NCBI RefSeq assembly: GCF_003966225.1
Contig: NZ_RXNU01000008.1
Span: 62,001 to 126,000 of the forward strand
Length of the DNA: 64,000 bases
Origin: Shewanella canadensis
GTDB taxonomy: Bacteria; Pseudomonadota; Gammaproteobacteria; Enterobacterales; Shewanellaceae
Direction of reading: 5' to 3'
Part shown: in pieces, positions 26,401 to 34,854 of the stretch
Position numbering within the stretch: the stretch's first letter is position 1
Layout: every line of letters starts with the position of its first letter
Program-made: the position numbers and the translations under genes
The notes under the pieces: generated by a model
Database searches by the model: none
The model's input: only the letters and a program-made list of their open reading frames with translations
What the model was told of the DNA's origin: nothing

Positions 26401-27125
26401 ACTTAGTGCTCGAGCTGATTGACTTTACCCAAGCGATAAATGATCTAACCGAACAGTTACCTGTCGCCATGGAGAGATATGGCATAGATGAAAGCTGGTG
26501 TGATGTGCTGACACACTGGTATCTGGATCTGCTCGATGCCCCCCTCGTGCAGGATGGCTCACTCAAACTTGCTCAATTAACCAATAACCAGAAACTGGTG
26601 GAGATGGAGTTCTACCTGCCAATCGCGTCGCTAAAGGCCGATAAGCTCAATGCGTTACTCGAAGAGTATGGCTACAGCGCGGGACTTAACTTTGAGTCGC
26701 TCAAAGGAATGCTGAAAGGTTTTATCGATTTGACCTTCGAGCATCAGGGTCAATTTTATATCGCCGACTATAAGTCTAACCACCTGGGCGATGATTTCAC
26801 TCATTATGGATTCGATGCCATGGGCGGCGCGATCCGCAGCCATAGATACGATCTGCAGTACATCATCTATACCCTGGCGCTACACCGATTTTTAAGCCTG
26901 AGAATGCCTGATTACGACTACGACCTGCATATTGGCGGCTGTTATTACCTCTTCTTGCGAGGTATGTCCGTGGATGCCCCTATGTCTGGAGTTTTCTATG
27001 ATAAGCCGCCTAGGGCGCTTATCGAGTCAATCGATACTCTGTTCGACGATGAGCAAACTGAATCAGATGCTCAACCTGCCCAAACAGCACAAGCGCAAAT
27101 AGAACAGACGGAGCTTAAGCGATGA
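23406..27125 (+). CDS. recB: Exodeoxyribonuclease V subunit beta, RecB
   Basis: This 1239-residue protein is a 3'-5' helicase and nuclease. Walker A is ASAGTGKT (residues 35-42), the Walker B box is LIDEFQDTDP, and later motifs include GDPKQAIYAFRGAD, LDTNYRSS, TIHKSKGLEYPVCF and LLYVAMTRP. The C-terminal nuclease core shows GFIDLTFEHQG followed by YIADYKSNHLG, the catalytic Asp and DYK residues. The start at 23406 is preferred: AAGGAGG lies 8 bases before it and it directly follows recC. An in-frame ATG at 23376 lies inside recC. The last four bases, ATGA, overlap the recD start. The acidic, Gln-rich tail is variable. Confidence 0.96.
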   Translation: MSSTHTEASPGVTKGRSKPLDTLTLPFGGSRLIEASAGTGKTFTIAGLYVRLLLGHEIEKPLSCEQILVVTFTNAATGELRDRIRRKIQLAYRRFIGLETDDELIESLYRLTPESERHLALKRLDLALKSLDEASIFTIHGFCQRILADMAFESSLLFESEFTLDDSEFLHHAVRDFWREQCYPLPEYLAEIIQKKFADPDALSKQLRPLLGASQASAQPVPQAFNKLQDALTQSLTRLKLIWPRERDAIETLLHALPLSGVRFGKKADAYPKLAVMLDAMDNWCKYSSSLPSLKVMESLSLSELKLNKGGEVPTPEQAPVLDHIERLCALIKDFIPSFLFCARNGISARFAQQKSERNLLTPDDLLLTLEQALRPNKDEVSGQAISLANTIAKRFPVALIDEFQDTDPLQFAIFNRIYQQPSVDAIGSGDSLIAINEATAGTSSKNLSLLMIGDPKQAIYAFRGADIHTYIQAREQTSEHYNLDTNYRSSRNMILAVNALFENRDDAFISEAIPFESVQPSPFADKKVLLEKSSATSALKIKLLSEDPEKGLNKTTARKRLAEDAAAEIARLLTESQNGECTISEKPLKAKDIAVLVRDRNEAAVIKESLSNRQIGAVFLSRDSVFNTLEAREMALILHALATPKDERALRSALATSLLGYNALAIHGFNQDEMVRQTLLEQFDGLHHNWLRRGVMPALLNLANETKLIERLLQSEDGERRLTDFRHLAELLQQKATELDGISALVNWYEQALIENHANEEAQLRLESEQNLVQIVTIHKSKGLEYPVCFIPFVSLARDNRRKPAPMLYHENNQLVWDIEQSDEGWERHKRENLAEDLRLLYVAMTRPVYQCYLYIANHSRFTKKAGITSQLHETGIGYLLGIEDKACEFSLIETCAKRLMSEAISVCEMADDISTQALENVSAEQELLAPKVLKRRHYTPWRVGSYSGLVKDLPHERVLPGADDESFPELEEIKDELDPVPSRFTFERGANAGSFMHLVLELIDFTQAINDLTEQLPVAMERYGIDESWCDVLTHWYLDLLDAPLVQDGSLKLAQLTNNQKLVEMEFYLPIASLKADKLNALLEEYGYSAGLNFESLKGMLKGFIDLTFEHQGQFYIADYKSNHLGDDFTHYGFDAMGGAIRSHRYDLQYIIYTLALHRFLSLRMPDYDYDLHIGGCYYLFLRGMSVDAPMSGVFYDKPPRALIESIDTLFDDEQTESDAQPAQTAQAQIEQTELKR

Positions 27126-29212
27126 TCCAGTCAACACAGCCAATCAAAGCCCTGCTGAAAGTCTGGGAATCTGAGCGATTAATCACACCACTCGACAGGC
27201 ACTTTGCACTCGAGATGGCTCAGCTACATAGGGTTAATCTACACAAGGCAGGAGTCGATACGCTTAACGAACACGATGACCACGTATATAGTGAACTGTT
27301 TCTGCTTATTTGCGCCCTATTGAGTCGACAGCTTTCTCAGCAGCACACCTGCCTGCCGATACATCAGATTATGCTCGATAATCCGATGCAGGAGCCGATA
27401 TCAAATTGTCAGATACTGTGTAGCCACAATGAAATTATTGAGATATTACTGCAGTTCAATGGGATTAGTTCACCGGGTTTGGAGCAAGCCAACTCACCTT
27501 CAACGCCGATAATATTAGATAACGGCGATCTCTACCTGCAGCGCTATTATCAGTTCGAGACTCAAGTCGCGAGTTACCTCACCCAGTTAGCCGATGCTGA
27601 AGTGAGTGAGCGGCCCACAGAGATCAATACTCATATAAGTGCTATCAGCAGCACATTAGAGATGTTGTTCCCCCAAAGCGATGAGATGGGCGTCACCGAC
27701 TTTGACTGGCAAAAAATAGCAACGGCGACAGCCTTTACCAAACGTTTGGCGGTTATAACCGGAGGCCCGGGCACGGGTAAAACCACCACGGTAACTAAGT
27801 TGCTATTTTTACTGACTCAGCAAGCGGCAATGACCATACGGTTAGTGGCGCCTACGGGTAAGGCTGCTGCGCGATTGAGCGAGTCAATCAAGGCCTCGAA
27901 GGTGCGCTTGAAACAGGAACTTGCCCCCTTCGCCGACAAGATAGATTTAACCAGCTTAAGCCGGGTGCCGGAGGAGGCTTCCACCCTACACCGCTTGCTA
28001 GGTGTGATCCCGAACTCCCCCAAATTCAGGCACCATAAAGATAACCCTCTAAGGCTGGATCTGTTAGTCGTCGATGAAGCCTCTATGGTCGACCTGCCCA
28101 TGATGCACAAACTGCTCTCGGCGCTCCCCGCACATGCAAGGCTCATTCTACTGGGCGATCAAGACCAGTTAGCCTCGGTAGAAGCCGGCGCCGTGCTGGC
28201 GGATATCTGTGCAGGATTGAAACAGCAAGAAACAAGAACGAATGCCAGTGATGCCAAATGGCAGATGCGATATTCGAGCGACTATGCCGGGTATCTTTCT
28301 ACATTATCAGGGTTTGATCTTAGCCCCTTTGTCAGCCCGTCACCTAAGATTGGCGATAGCCTGTGTATGCTGATGCACAGCCACAGATTTAAAGGGGATG
28401 CAGGCATAGGTCAACTGGCTGCTGCGGTCAATAACTCGGACAAAGACCGAATTATGCAGGTATGGCAAACCGGATATGATGAGCTGCAGTGGATTGAGCA
28501 TCTTAAAACCAATGCAGGCAATTCGGGGCTCGATGAATTACTGACTCAAGCGGTGAGTCATTACCGACACTACCTTGAGATGGCTAAAGATTGCAGCAAG
28601 GATGCCTCTGAGATCATCGATTGTTATAACGAGTTTCGAGTCTTATGCGCCATGCGCGCGGGCGAGTATGGCGTCGATGGCATCAATCAAGGCGTTACCA
28701 CTGCGCTGAAACAGGCAAAACTTATCGGTGCCGACACCGAGTTTTATCTGGGCCGTCCGGTGATCATTCAGAGCAACGACTATAATCTGGGTCTGTTTAA
28801 CGGCGATATTGGCCTTATACTGCCCGATATGTCATCTCAAAATTCACCTCAACGTTCAGCCGAGGATGGCAATGCCGCGAAGCACACTCCAAGGTTGATG
28901 GCACACTTTATTCAAGCCGATGGCAGTATCTTAAAGGTGCTGCCCGCGCGCCTTCCGAGCCACGATACCTGTTTTGCGATGACGGTACATAAGAGCCAGG
29001 GCAGTGAGTTTGCCAATGTGGCGCTCGTGCTCCCCATCTGGCCTAGCCCGGCCCAAAAACAGCTACTGACGAAGGAGCTGGTTTATACGGCTATCACTCG
29101 CGCCAAGCAGCATTTTACCTGCCTGGGCTCACAAGCCGTTTTCGAACATGCCAGCCTGCAGGCCACTCAACGTTCGTCGGGGCTTGCAAGACGACTGTGG
29201 AGCCAGATTTAA
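27122..29212 (+). CDS. recD: Exodeoxyribonuclease V subunit alpha, RecD
   Basis: This 696-residue 5'-3' helicase is the fast motor of RecBCD. Walker A is GGPGTGKTTT near residue 215, Walker B is LLVVDEASMVD, and SF1B motifs include LLGDQDQLASVEAG, TVHKSQGSEFANVALVLP and VYTAITRAKQHF. Its start overlaps the recB stop by four bases (ATGA), giving translational coupling. Two Ser/Gln-rich inserts (after GLKQQET and around SSQNSPQRS) make it longer than the 608-residue E. coli protein. No sign of damage. Confidence 0.95.
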   Translation: MIQSTQPIKALLKVWESERLITPLDRHFALEMAQLHRVNLHKAGVDTLNEHDDHVYSELFLLICALLSRQLSQQHTCLPIHQIMLDNPMQEPISNCQILCSHNEIIEILLQFNGISSPGLEQANSPSTPIILDNGDLYLQRYYQFETQVASYLTQLADAEVSERPTEINTHISAISSTLEMLFPQSDEMGVTDFDWQKIATATAFTKRLAVITGGPGTGKTTTVTKLLFLLTQQAAMTIRLVAPTGKAAARLSESIKASKVRLKQELAPFADKIDLTSLSRVPEEASTLHRLLGVIPNSPKFRHHKDNPLRLDLLVVDEASMVDLPMMHKLLSALPAHARLILLGDQDQLASVEAGAVLADICAGLKQQETRTNASDAKWQMRYSSDYAGYLSTLSGFDLSPFVSPSPKIGDSLCMLMHSHRFKGDAGIGQLAAAVNNSDKDRIMQVWQTGYDELQWIEHLKTNAGNSGLDELLTQAVSHYRHYLEMAKDCSKDASEIIDCYNEFRVLCAMRAGEYGVDGINQGVTTALKQAKLIGADTEFYLGRPVIIQSNDYNLGLFNGDIGLILPDMSSQNSPQRSAEDGNAAKHTPRLMAHFIQADGSILKVLPARLPSHDTCFAMTVHKSQGSEFANVALVLPIWPSPAQKQLLTKELVYTAITRAKQHFTCLGSQAVFEHASLQATQRSSGLARRLWSQI

Positions 29213-29252
29213 ACGGCTCTGAAGCCAAGTTTAAATGACTGTGACGAAAAGC

Positions 29253-29909
29253 TTAAGCAAAGTCTTCGGCGTTTATCCCAAGATGTATTTGTTGCAACTG
29301 ATGACGCAACTCATCTAATGGTTGAGCGCCGGATATAATCCAACCTTGATTGATGACCAAACAAGGCACACCATTAATGCCATAATCCTGCGCCAGTAGC
29401 CGATCTTGCTCTACCTCTTCCAGTAATGCTGAAGAGTTTAAATCTAACTTAAACCGCGCTATGTCTAACCCCAGCTCCTGAGCCAAATCGACAAGCACTT
29501 CGTTATCACCAATATTTCTATTATCGGTGAGGTGAGTACGTTGCACCGCATCGAAATAGTCCCAATGCCCCTGCTGACCCGCTTGTTTTTCTGCAGCCTT
29601 ACACCCGAGTAAACCCGGCATAGAAAGAGGATATTCGAAGCTTTGTTGACGCATTCCTTCGACGTTAATGCGTTTTTGATCCTCGACCTTAGCGCATTGC
29701 TGCCAATGGTTCAGGATCTCTTTCTTGGCATTGGCTTTAGAACCGAACATTCTTTCCATATGTTTATATGTCGCAGATAACGCGAAGCTGTGATGATAAA
29801 CATCCAGATTTAGCTCCTCGGCCAAAATTCGTAGCCGAGGCGATAAGACGTAGCACCAACTACAGACGACGTCATGAAAAAAATCAACCCTAACTCTTTT
29901 AGGCTTCAT
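29253..29909 (-). CDS. DsbA-family FrnE-like thiol oxidoreductase
   Basis: This 218-residue, thioredoxin-fold protein has C16-S-W-C19 close to the N-terminus (FFHDVVCSWCYVLSPRL), a large helical insert and the cis-proline region YGINGVPCLVINQ. There is no signal peptide, so it is cytoplasmic. It resembles FrnE / 2-hydroxychromene-2-carboxylate isomerase-like DsbA proteins. It lies convergent with recD and codirectional with an MDR oxidoreductase, 92 bases apart. The role is probably disulphide chemistry or glutathione-linked isomerisation of an aromatic compound; the sequence does not decide which. Confidence 0.82.
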   Translation of the reverse strand: MKPKRVRVDFFHDVVCSWCYVLSPRLRILAEELNLDVYHHSFALSATYKHMERMFGSKANAKKEILNHWQQCAKVEDQKRINVEGMRQQSFEYPLSMPGLLGCKAAEKQAGQQGHWDYFDAVQRTHLTDNRNIGDNEVLVDLAQELGLDIARFKLDLNSSALLEEVEQDRLLAQDYGINGVPCLVINQGWIISGAQPLDELRHQLQQIHLGINAEDFA

Positions 29910-30001
29910 AGATACCTCAAATTAAAAATAGATGAATCATTACTGCTATTCCTATATGGCCAATAATGGCCACAGAAATAACCGAATAAGCAAAGATTGG
30001 A

Positions 30002-30949
30002 TTAGAAATCACTCATATCTAATACAACTTTTCCACGAGCCTTGCCTTGCTCAACATAAGACAGCGCGGCATAAACATCATAGACACTCGAAATAGCGTA
30101 AGTCGTGTCTATTTGAACCGATAAATTTCCGGCATCCACCTGCTCTGCAATCCATTTAAGGTGTTGACCATTAGCGTGATGGAACAAAAGTTCAAGCGCG
30201 ACACCTTTTTCGGCCGCTAACTCCTCAAACATAGCGCCAACCAAGGTGATCACCGAACCGCCATGTTTAGCTATCCCGATAGATTTTTCCTGCACCTGAC
30301 CACCGATAGTATCGATAGTGATATCGACATCGCTGACAAGCTCACTAAAATCCTGACTCCTGAAATCGATAACCGTATCGGCGCCATATGAGCGTAAACG
30401 GGACTCAAACTCGCTCTCTGCCGTGGTAATGATCTCTTTTGCACCCAGTACTTTCGCCAGCTGAATAGCCAGTGACCCTACGCCCCCCGCCCCGCCATGA
30501 ATAAGCACTTTACTACCTTCAATCTTGCCGCCGGCGAGTAATGCCTGATAAGCCGTTAAGGCAACTTGAGGTAATGCAGCACTGGCTAAAACAGACAGAC
30601 TCACAGGTTTTAGCGCGACACTGTCAACACTTACCCGTTGAAAGTTCGCAAAGGTCGCCGCCTCTGAAAAATCCGGTCTGAAAAACACCTCATCCCCGAC
30701 TGAAAACCCTTCCACTCCGGCGCCCACTTCAACCACAGTGCCCGCACCATCGCTGCCCATTACATAGGGAAAGCTCATAGGGATCATCTCTTTCATATAA
30801 CCGGCACGAATAAGATTATCCAGTGGGTTGATGCTTGCTGCTCCAACTTGGATCAGTAGAGTACCTGACTTAACCTCAGGTTTAGGGGTTTCGACAATAG
30901 TAACCACATCATTAATATCACCATAAGCCGTAACGTTAATTGCTTTCAT
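30002..30949 (-). CDS. NADPH:quinone-reductase-like MDR oxidoreductase
   Basis: This 315-residue, zinc-independent medium-chain dehydrogenase/reductase has a GroES-like N-terminus (GAASINPLDNLIRAGY) and the NADPH-binding loop HGGAGGVG at residues 151-158. The quinone-oxidoreductase segment PYVMGSDGAGTVVEVG is also present. It lacks the cysteine cluster of zinc alcohol dehydrogenases. It would reduce quinones, enones or similar electrophiles with NADPH in the cytoplasm. It is divergent from a LysR regulator, and a clear inverted repeat lies between them, so it is the probable target of that regulator. Confidence 0.88.
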   Translation of the reverse strand: MKAINVTAYGDINDVVTIVETPKPEVKSGTLLIQVGAASINPLDNLIRAGYMKEMIPMSFPYVMGSDGAGTVVEVGAGVEGFSVGDEVFFRPDFSEAATFANFQRVSVDSVALKPVSLSVLASAALPQVALTAYQALLAGGKIEGSKVLIHGGAGGVGSLAIQLAKVLGAKEIITTAESEFESRLRSYGADTVIDFRSQDFSELVSDVDITIDTIGGQVQEKSIGIAKHGGSVITLVGAMFEELAAEKGVALELLFHHANGQHLKWIAEQVDAGNLSVQIDTTYAISSVYDVYAALSYVEQGKARGKVVLDMSDF

Positions 30950-31035
30950 TTTCTCACCTTAGTATTCATTTCATTGTTGACGAAATCAGTGTACATTTAT
31001 CACCGATAATGATTAATAGACTTAAAAAGAAATGA

Positions 31036-31056
31036 TTATTCTTTAATTTAGAATAA
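31036..31056. promoter_or_regulatory. Probable LysR operator (TTATTCT-N7-AGAATAA)
   Basis: Perfect 7-base arms are separated by seven AT-rich bases. The site lies 11 bases before the LysR start and 87 before the divergent MDR gene. The TTCT...AGAA core recurs at 33067 and 34115. Confidence 0.5.
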
Positions 31057-31067
31057 AGTGAGGCTAA

Positions 31068-31949
31068 ATGGATAAATTACGGGGTATGGTCATTTTTCGT
31101 GAGGTGGCACGGAAAAATAGCTTTTCAAAGGCTGCAGAATCGTTACAACTGGCGAATTCCGCTGTCAGTCGCTACGTCACTGAACTTGAGCAATGGCTTA
31201 ATGTAAAGTTACTCTATCGCACTACGAGAAGCCTCACCGTGACAGAAGAGGGGAAGCTATATCTGGAGAAAATTGAAGACATTCTTGACCGGGTAGACCT
31301 ACTGGAAAATTTGGCAGTAAAAAGCCAACAGGAACTTCGAGGAACGCTGAGATTAACAGCGCCAAGTTTTTGGGGGGCATTCGTTCTCAAACCTCTGATG
31401 GTCGAGTTTATGAGCCTGCACCCCAAAGTCAAAATTCACTCATTATTTCTAAATCGGAAAGTCAGCTTAATCGAAGAGGGTTATGATTTAGCCGTAAGGA
31501 TCGGAAATTTACCTTCCAGCGGTCTGATTGCCAGGAAAGTGTCTTCAATTAAGCTAAAGCTGGCAGCTGCGCCGAGTTATCTCGAACAGTATGGAACGCC
31601 GGAACAGGCCTATGAACTCCGTCACCATGAATGTTTAATCGATACTGTTCCCGACCACCAAACTAAATGGCCCTTTGTTGAAGATAAAAAAAATATCTCT
31701 GTCGCGGTTGAGGGGAAAATGTTTTCTAATGATCCCGAGCTACTCCGGGATCTCGCGCTTAGTGGCCTAGGCATCGTCTATCTCCCTGAGTTTTTTATCG
31801 ACCCATATCTTAAAACAGGTGAACTGGTAGAGTTGCTGCCCCATCAATCACAAACAGCGGCACCCGTTAATCTCATCTTTCCACCCAATAAACAGATGAA
31901 TCCGGCATTACGGACATTCATCGATATGATCGCCGATAGATTAAAATAA
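31068..31949 (+). CDS. LysR-family transcriptional regulator
   Basis: This 293-residue regulator has the N-terminal winged helix MDKLRGMVIFREVARKNSFS with the helix-turn-helix AAESLQLANSAVSRYVTELE. The LysR substrate-binding domain runs from about residue 90. It belongs to the CrgA/YafC-like LysR group with the GTLRLTAPSFWGAFVL segment. It is divergent from an NADPH:quinone-reductase-like gene, which it probably controls in response to a quinone or another reactive compound. It is about as similar to the second LysR (33101) as paralogues usually are. Confidence 0.9.
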   Translation: MDKLRGMVIFREVARKNSFSKAAESLQLANSAVSRYVTELEQWLNVKLLYRTTRSLTVTEEGKLYLEKIEDILDRVDLLENLAVKSQQELRGTLRLTAPSFWGAFVLKPLMVEFMSLHPKVKIHSLFLNRKVSLIEEGYDLAVRIGNLPSSGLIARKVSSIKLKLAAAPSYLEQYGTPEQAYELRHHECLIDTVPDHQTKWPFVEDKKNISVAVEGKMFSNDPELLRDLALSGLGIVYLPEFFIDPYLKTGELVELLPHQSQTAAPVNLIFPPNKQMNPALRTFIDMIADRLK

Positions 31950-32016
31950 ATGACAAATGGGTCGAGTTTTTATCTTATTCGGCCTTGAACTTTATCATTT
32001 AGCATCTAATTAAGCC

Positions 32017-32910
32017 TTAAGATAAACGCCAATCGATATCGGGACCAACAGGAATGATACGACTGGGGTTGAGGTGATCATGAGTATAGAAATAGTGTGC
32101 TTTAATGTGCTCAAGGTAGACAGTTTTCGCTATCGCTTCGATATCCATCGCAGCTCGACAATAACGCCATAAATAATGGTAATCTTGAATACGCTTTTTG
32201 TTCAACTTAAAGTGGAAGTAATACACGCTATCGAACCTTAACAAGGAGGGGATAAGCCGAATATCACTCATGGTTAAACTGTCGCCATGAAGAAAAATGC
32301 GGTTAGATAATCTAAGTTCCAATAGGTCTAACGCATCAAATACTGACTCAAATGCCCTTTCATAGCCAGCTTGTTCCGTTGCGAATCCTGCGCCATATAC
32401 GCCCAAATTGACCTTCTCATTTATCCAGTCTGACAAGACCGAAACACTTGGCTCATTAACTTCAGGCAGCAGATCGATTTTATTCTTTGCAAAACATTGC
32501 CATTGTTGAGCCAACCAATGTGCAATACCTGCCGAGTCGTTGCTGGCAATGGTTTGTCTTTTTTTATCCCAGAGCACAGGTACCGTTATACGTCCGGTAA
32601 AATCTGGCTTGGCCATGGTATAGATACTTTGCAGGTGAGTGGCATTAAACAGGGGATCACTAAACTCCTCATCGAATGCCCAACCATTATCAAAACGTTT
32701 GGGCGATACGCTCGACACGGAGATCACCTCTTCAAGACCTAACAGGCTATGAACCAAGAGGGCCCGGTGGGCGAAGGGACAAGCCAGTGACACATACAGA
32801 TGGTACCGATGGGGCTCAATCTCGCCAAAATCATTGAATGTATCCACAAATACCAGGCCTTCGGTGTCCCCCTCGGGTAACCAGCAGCCTTTTTTCATAT
32901 AAGTCATCAC
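32017..32910 (-). CDS. Xi-class glutathione S-transferase / glutathionyl-hydroquinone reductase
   Basis: This 297-residue protein has the ECM4/YqjG-type N-terminus, with catalytic Cys44 in YVSLACPFAHRAL. The family block VSPKRFDNGWAFDEEFSDPL and the glutathione-site ASNDSAGIAHWL are also visible, followed by an all-helical C-terminal GST domain (GDSLTMSDIRLIPSLLRFD). Xi-class GSTs reduce glutathionyl-hydroquinones, recycling quinones. It is cytoplasmic. It lies convergent with the first LysR and divergent from the second, whose operator-like repeat lies in the shared spacer. Several ATG codons cluster at the start; the outermost is given. Confidence 0.85.
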   Translation of the reverse strand: MMTYMKKGCWLPEGDTEGLVFVDTFNDFGEIEPHRYHLYVSLACPFAHRALLVHSLLGLEEVISVSSVSPKRFDNGWAFDEEFSDPLFNATHLQSIYTMAKPDFTGRITVPVLWDKKRQTIASNDSAGIAHWLAQQWQCFAKNKIDLLPEVNEPSVSVLSDWINEKVNLGVYGAGFATEQAGYERAFESVFDALDLLELRLSNRIFLHGDSLTMSDIRLIPSLLRFDSVYYFHFKLNKKRIQDYHYLWRYCRAAMDIEAIAKTVYLEHIKAHYFYTHDHLNPSRIIPVGPDIDWRLS

Positions 32911-33066
32911 TTAACTCCCCAGATTAAACCTAAGATCTAAACCGCTACATTCATTCATGAGGATTTTTCTTGTCATTGTATACCCTCTATATGCAAGCAT
33001 ATATCTGAATGTCATTCAGTATAGAAAGCTTGATTTGGTTTATAAATAGAGTAAGTATGAAAATAC

Positions 33067-33086
33067 TTTTTCTAAAATAAGAAAGA
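33067..33086. promoter_or_regulatory. Probable LysR operator (TTTTTCT-N6-AGAAAGA)
   Basis: This inverted repeat has 6 of 7 paired positions in each arm and a six-base spacer, just upstream of the second LysR gene. The same 7-6-7 layout is found at 34115-34134, before the SDR operon. Confidence 0.5.
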
Positions 33087-33100
33087 TGAGTCAGGAGAGT

Positions 33101-33991
33101 ATGGATAAATTTAAGGCAATGACTATTTTCTCGGCAGTAGTCGAAGAAGGCACCATGTCAGCTGCGGCACGTCGTCTCGGTATCGCCAACTCAGTTGTCA
33201 CTAAAAATCTCAACCAACTTGAACATTGGCTCGATCGCAAGTTGATCTACCGCTCGACAAGAAACCTGCAACTGAGTCAGGAGGGACGACTCTATTATGA
33301 ACAGATCAAAGAGATTATTCACAGTGTAGAAAAACTGGAAAGTCCGACTAATCTGGATCATAAGACCATGACGGGGTCGATTAAAATCACTTCGCCGATA
33401 ATCTTTGGTAAACAATTGCTCAGTCCCCTTCTTCCGGCATTTCACATCGAGTATCCCGGTATTAACATTGAACTGATCTTGCATGATGACTTTGATGATC
33501 TGGTCAAGGGGGGATTTGACCTGGCTTTGCGAGTATCGAGATTACCCGACTCCAACTTTATCGCCAAACGCTTACAATCCATGAGATTACGCGTCGTTGC
33601 CAGCCCCGCTTACATCGAACTACACGGTGCACCATCGACACCTGAGAGTTTGAGCAGGCATATTTGTTTAATCGATAAATCTATCGGAAACGCTAAGCGT
33701 TGGGACTTCATCTCTCTACGAGGCGACAATTTGAGTGTGCCGGTTTATGGCCCACTTAGCATCAATAATGCCGAATGTATCGCTCAACTATGCACCGATG
33801 GAATAGGAGTTAGCCAACTACCGGAAATTTTCGTTAACGATTTGATTAATAATGGCCAGCTGGTTGAATTATTACCCGAGTATGCGATCGATGACTTTTA
33901 TATCTCACTGCTCTACCACCAAAAAGGGGCGACAAACCCGGCAACCAAAGCCTTCATCGATCACTTAACTAAGAATCTTTCCGAAAAATAG
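33101..33991 (+). CDS. LysR-family transcriptional regulator
   Basis: This 296-residue regulator has MDKFKAMTIFSAVVEEGTMS and the helix-turn-helix AARRLGIANSVVTKNLNQLE, then a LysR substrate-binding domain. ATG 33101 is preferred because AGGAG precedes it and the family usually begins MDKF or MDKL; an ATG at 33086 is in frame but has no ribosome binding site. Operator-like repeats lie just before it and before the next operon (34218-37458). It therefore probably controls itself, the divergent GST and the SDR-cytochrome-porin genes. The ligand is unknown. Confidence 0.88.
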   Translation: MDKFKAMTIFSAVVEEGTMSAAARRLGIANSVVTKNLNQLEHWLDRKLIYRSTRNLQLSQEGRLYYEQIKEIIHSVEKLESPTNLDHKTMTGSIKITSPIIFGKQLLSPLLPAFHIEYPGINIELILHDDFDDLVKGGFDLALRVSRLPDSNFIAKRLQSMRLRVVASPAYIELHGAPSTPESLSRHICLIDKSIGNAKRWDFISLRGDNLSVPVYGPLSINNAECIAQLCTDGIGVSQLPEIFVNDLINNGQLVELLPEYAIDDFYISLLYHQKGATNPATKAFIDHLTKNLSEK

Positions 33992-34114
33992 AGTCAATAG
34001 GTGGTCATCACATATCGATTGTTGCTATCCCAAAAATCTAAGCTGGCTATTCCCACTAAAAATAGCCATTAGTACGAGATAACAAAAAACTAGTTCTAGA
34101 TAACCAAAATTTTA

Positions 34115-34134
34115 TTTTTCTCATTTTAGAAAAA
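34115..34134. promoter_or_regulatory. Probable LysR operator before the SDR operon (TTTTTCT-N6-AGAAAAA)
   Basis: Perfect 7-base arms (TTTTTCT / AGAAAAA) are separated by CATTTT, 84 bases before the SDR gene. It has the same arms and spacing as the site upstream of the LysR gene at 33101, which links the regulator to this operon. Confidence 0.55.
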
Positions 34135-34217
34135 GTTTATTTCAATTACCCCCCATTATCAAAGCAATCCTCTACTCCTATACTGACTCCATCGACCAAT
34201 CACAAGAGTAACTATGG

Positions 34218-34829
34218 ATGAAAGTATTAGTATTTGGCGCCTCAGGCAAAATTGGTCGTCAGGTTGTTAAACAACTGACGACAAAACATGAGGTCATTAG
34301 CGTGGGCTCACGCAGCGGCGATCATATTGCCGATTATAGTGATGAAGCCGCGGTCCAATCTGTGTTTGAAAAAGTGACCAACCTCGATGCCATCGTCGTG
34401 GCCGTCGGTGGCGACAGTATCTTTAAACCTCTGAATGAAATCGGAGACAATGAGTTTCGCCATGGCGCCGAACGTAAACTGGTTGCACAGTTTCGCCTGG
34501 TGCGTTATGCCGAAAAATACCTCAACGAAGGTGGCTCTATCACCCTCACCAGTGGCTTTTTGAGCCACTACCCAAATCCGTACAGCATGGCTACCGGGCC
34601 CTTTAATGCGGCAATCGATACCTTCGTACAGCAGAGTGCTCCTTGGCTTAAACCTGGCCTGCGCTTAAACGTAGTCAGCCCGGCTCCGGTCGTGGAAGCG
34701 GAACGTGTCGCTAAGGGATTGGTGAGTGCAGAGCAAGTGGCGGCTTACTATGTGGATTCCATTGAAGGCCAAGCAAGCGGAAAAGTTTTTCGAGCATGGG
34801 GTGGTCTACCTCTGCCGGCAAACGATTAA
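34218..34829 (+). CDS. Short-chain dehydrogenase/reductase
   Basis: This 203-residue SDR has the dinucleotide motif VFGASGKIGRQV at residues 6-17 and the atypical segment SHYPNPYSMATGPFNAAIDT where the YxxxK catalytic motif normally falls. The tyrosine is present but a lysine four residues later is not. This resembles the 'short chain dehydrogenase' subgroup with N-terminal GASGxIG that works on small carbonyls. It is the first gene of a probable operon with cytochrome b561, an NTF2-like exported protein and a porin (gaps of 25-42 bases). It is probably controlled by the LysR regulator upstream. Confidence 0.85.
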   Translation: MKVLVFGASGKIGRQVVKQLTTKHEVISVGSRSGDHIADYSDEAAVQSVFEKVTNLDAIVVAVGGDSIFKPLNEIGDNEFRHGAERKLVAQFRLVRYAEKYLNEGGSITLTSGFLSHYPNPYSMATGPFNAAIDTFVQQSAPWLKPGLRLNVVSPAPVVEAERVAKGLVSAEQVAAYYVDSIEGQASGKVFRAWGGLPLPAND

Positions 34830-34854
34830 TCCATTTTTTAAGAGAGTTTTCACA

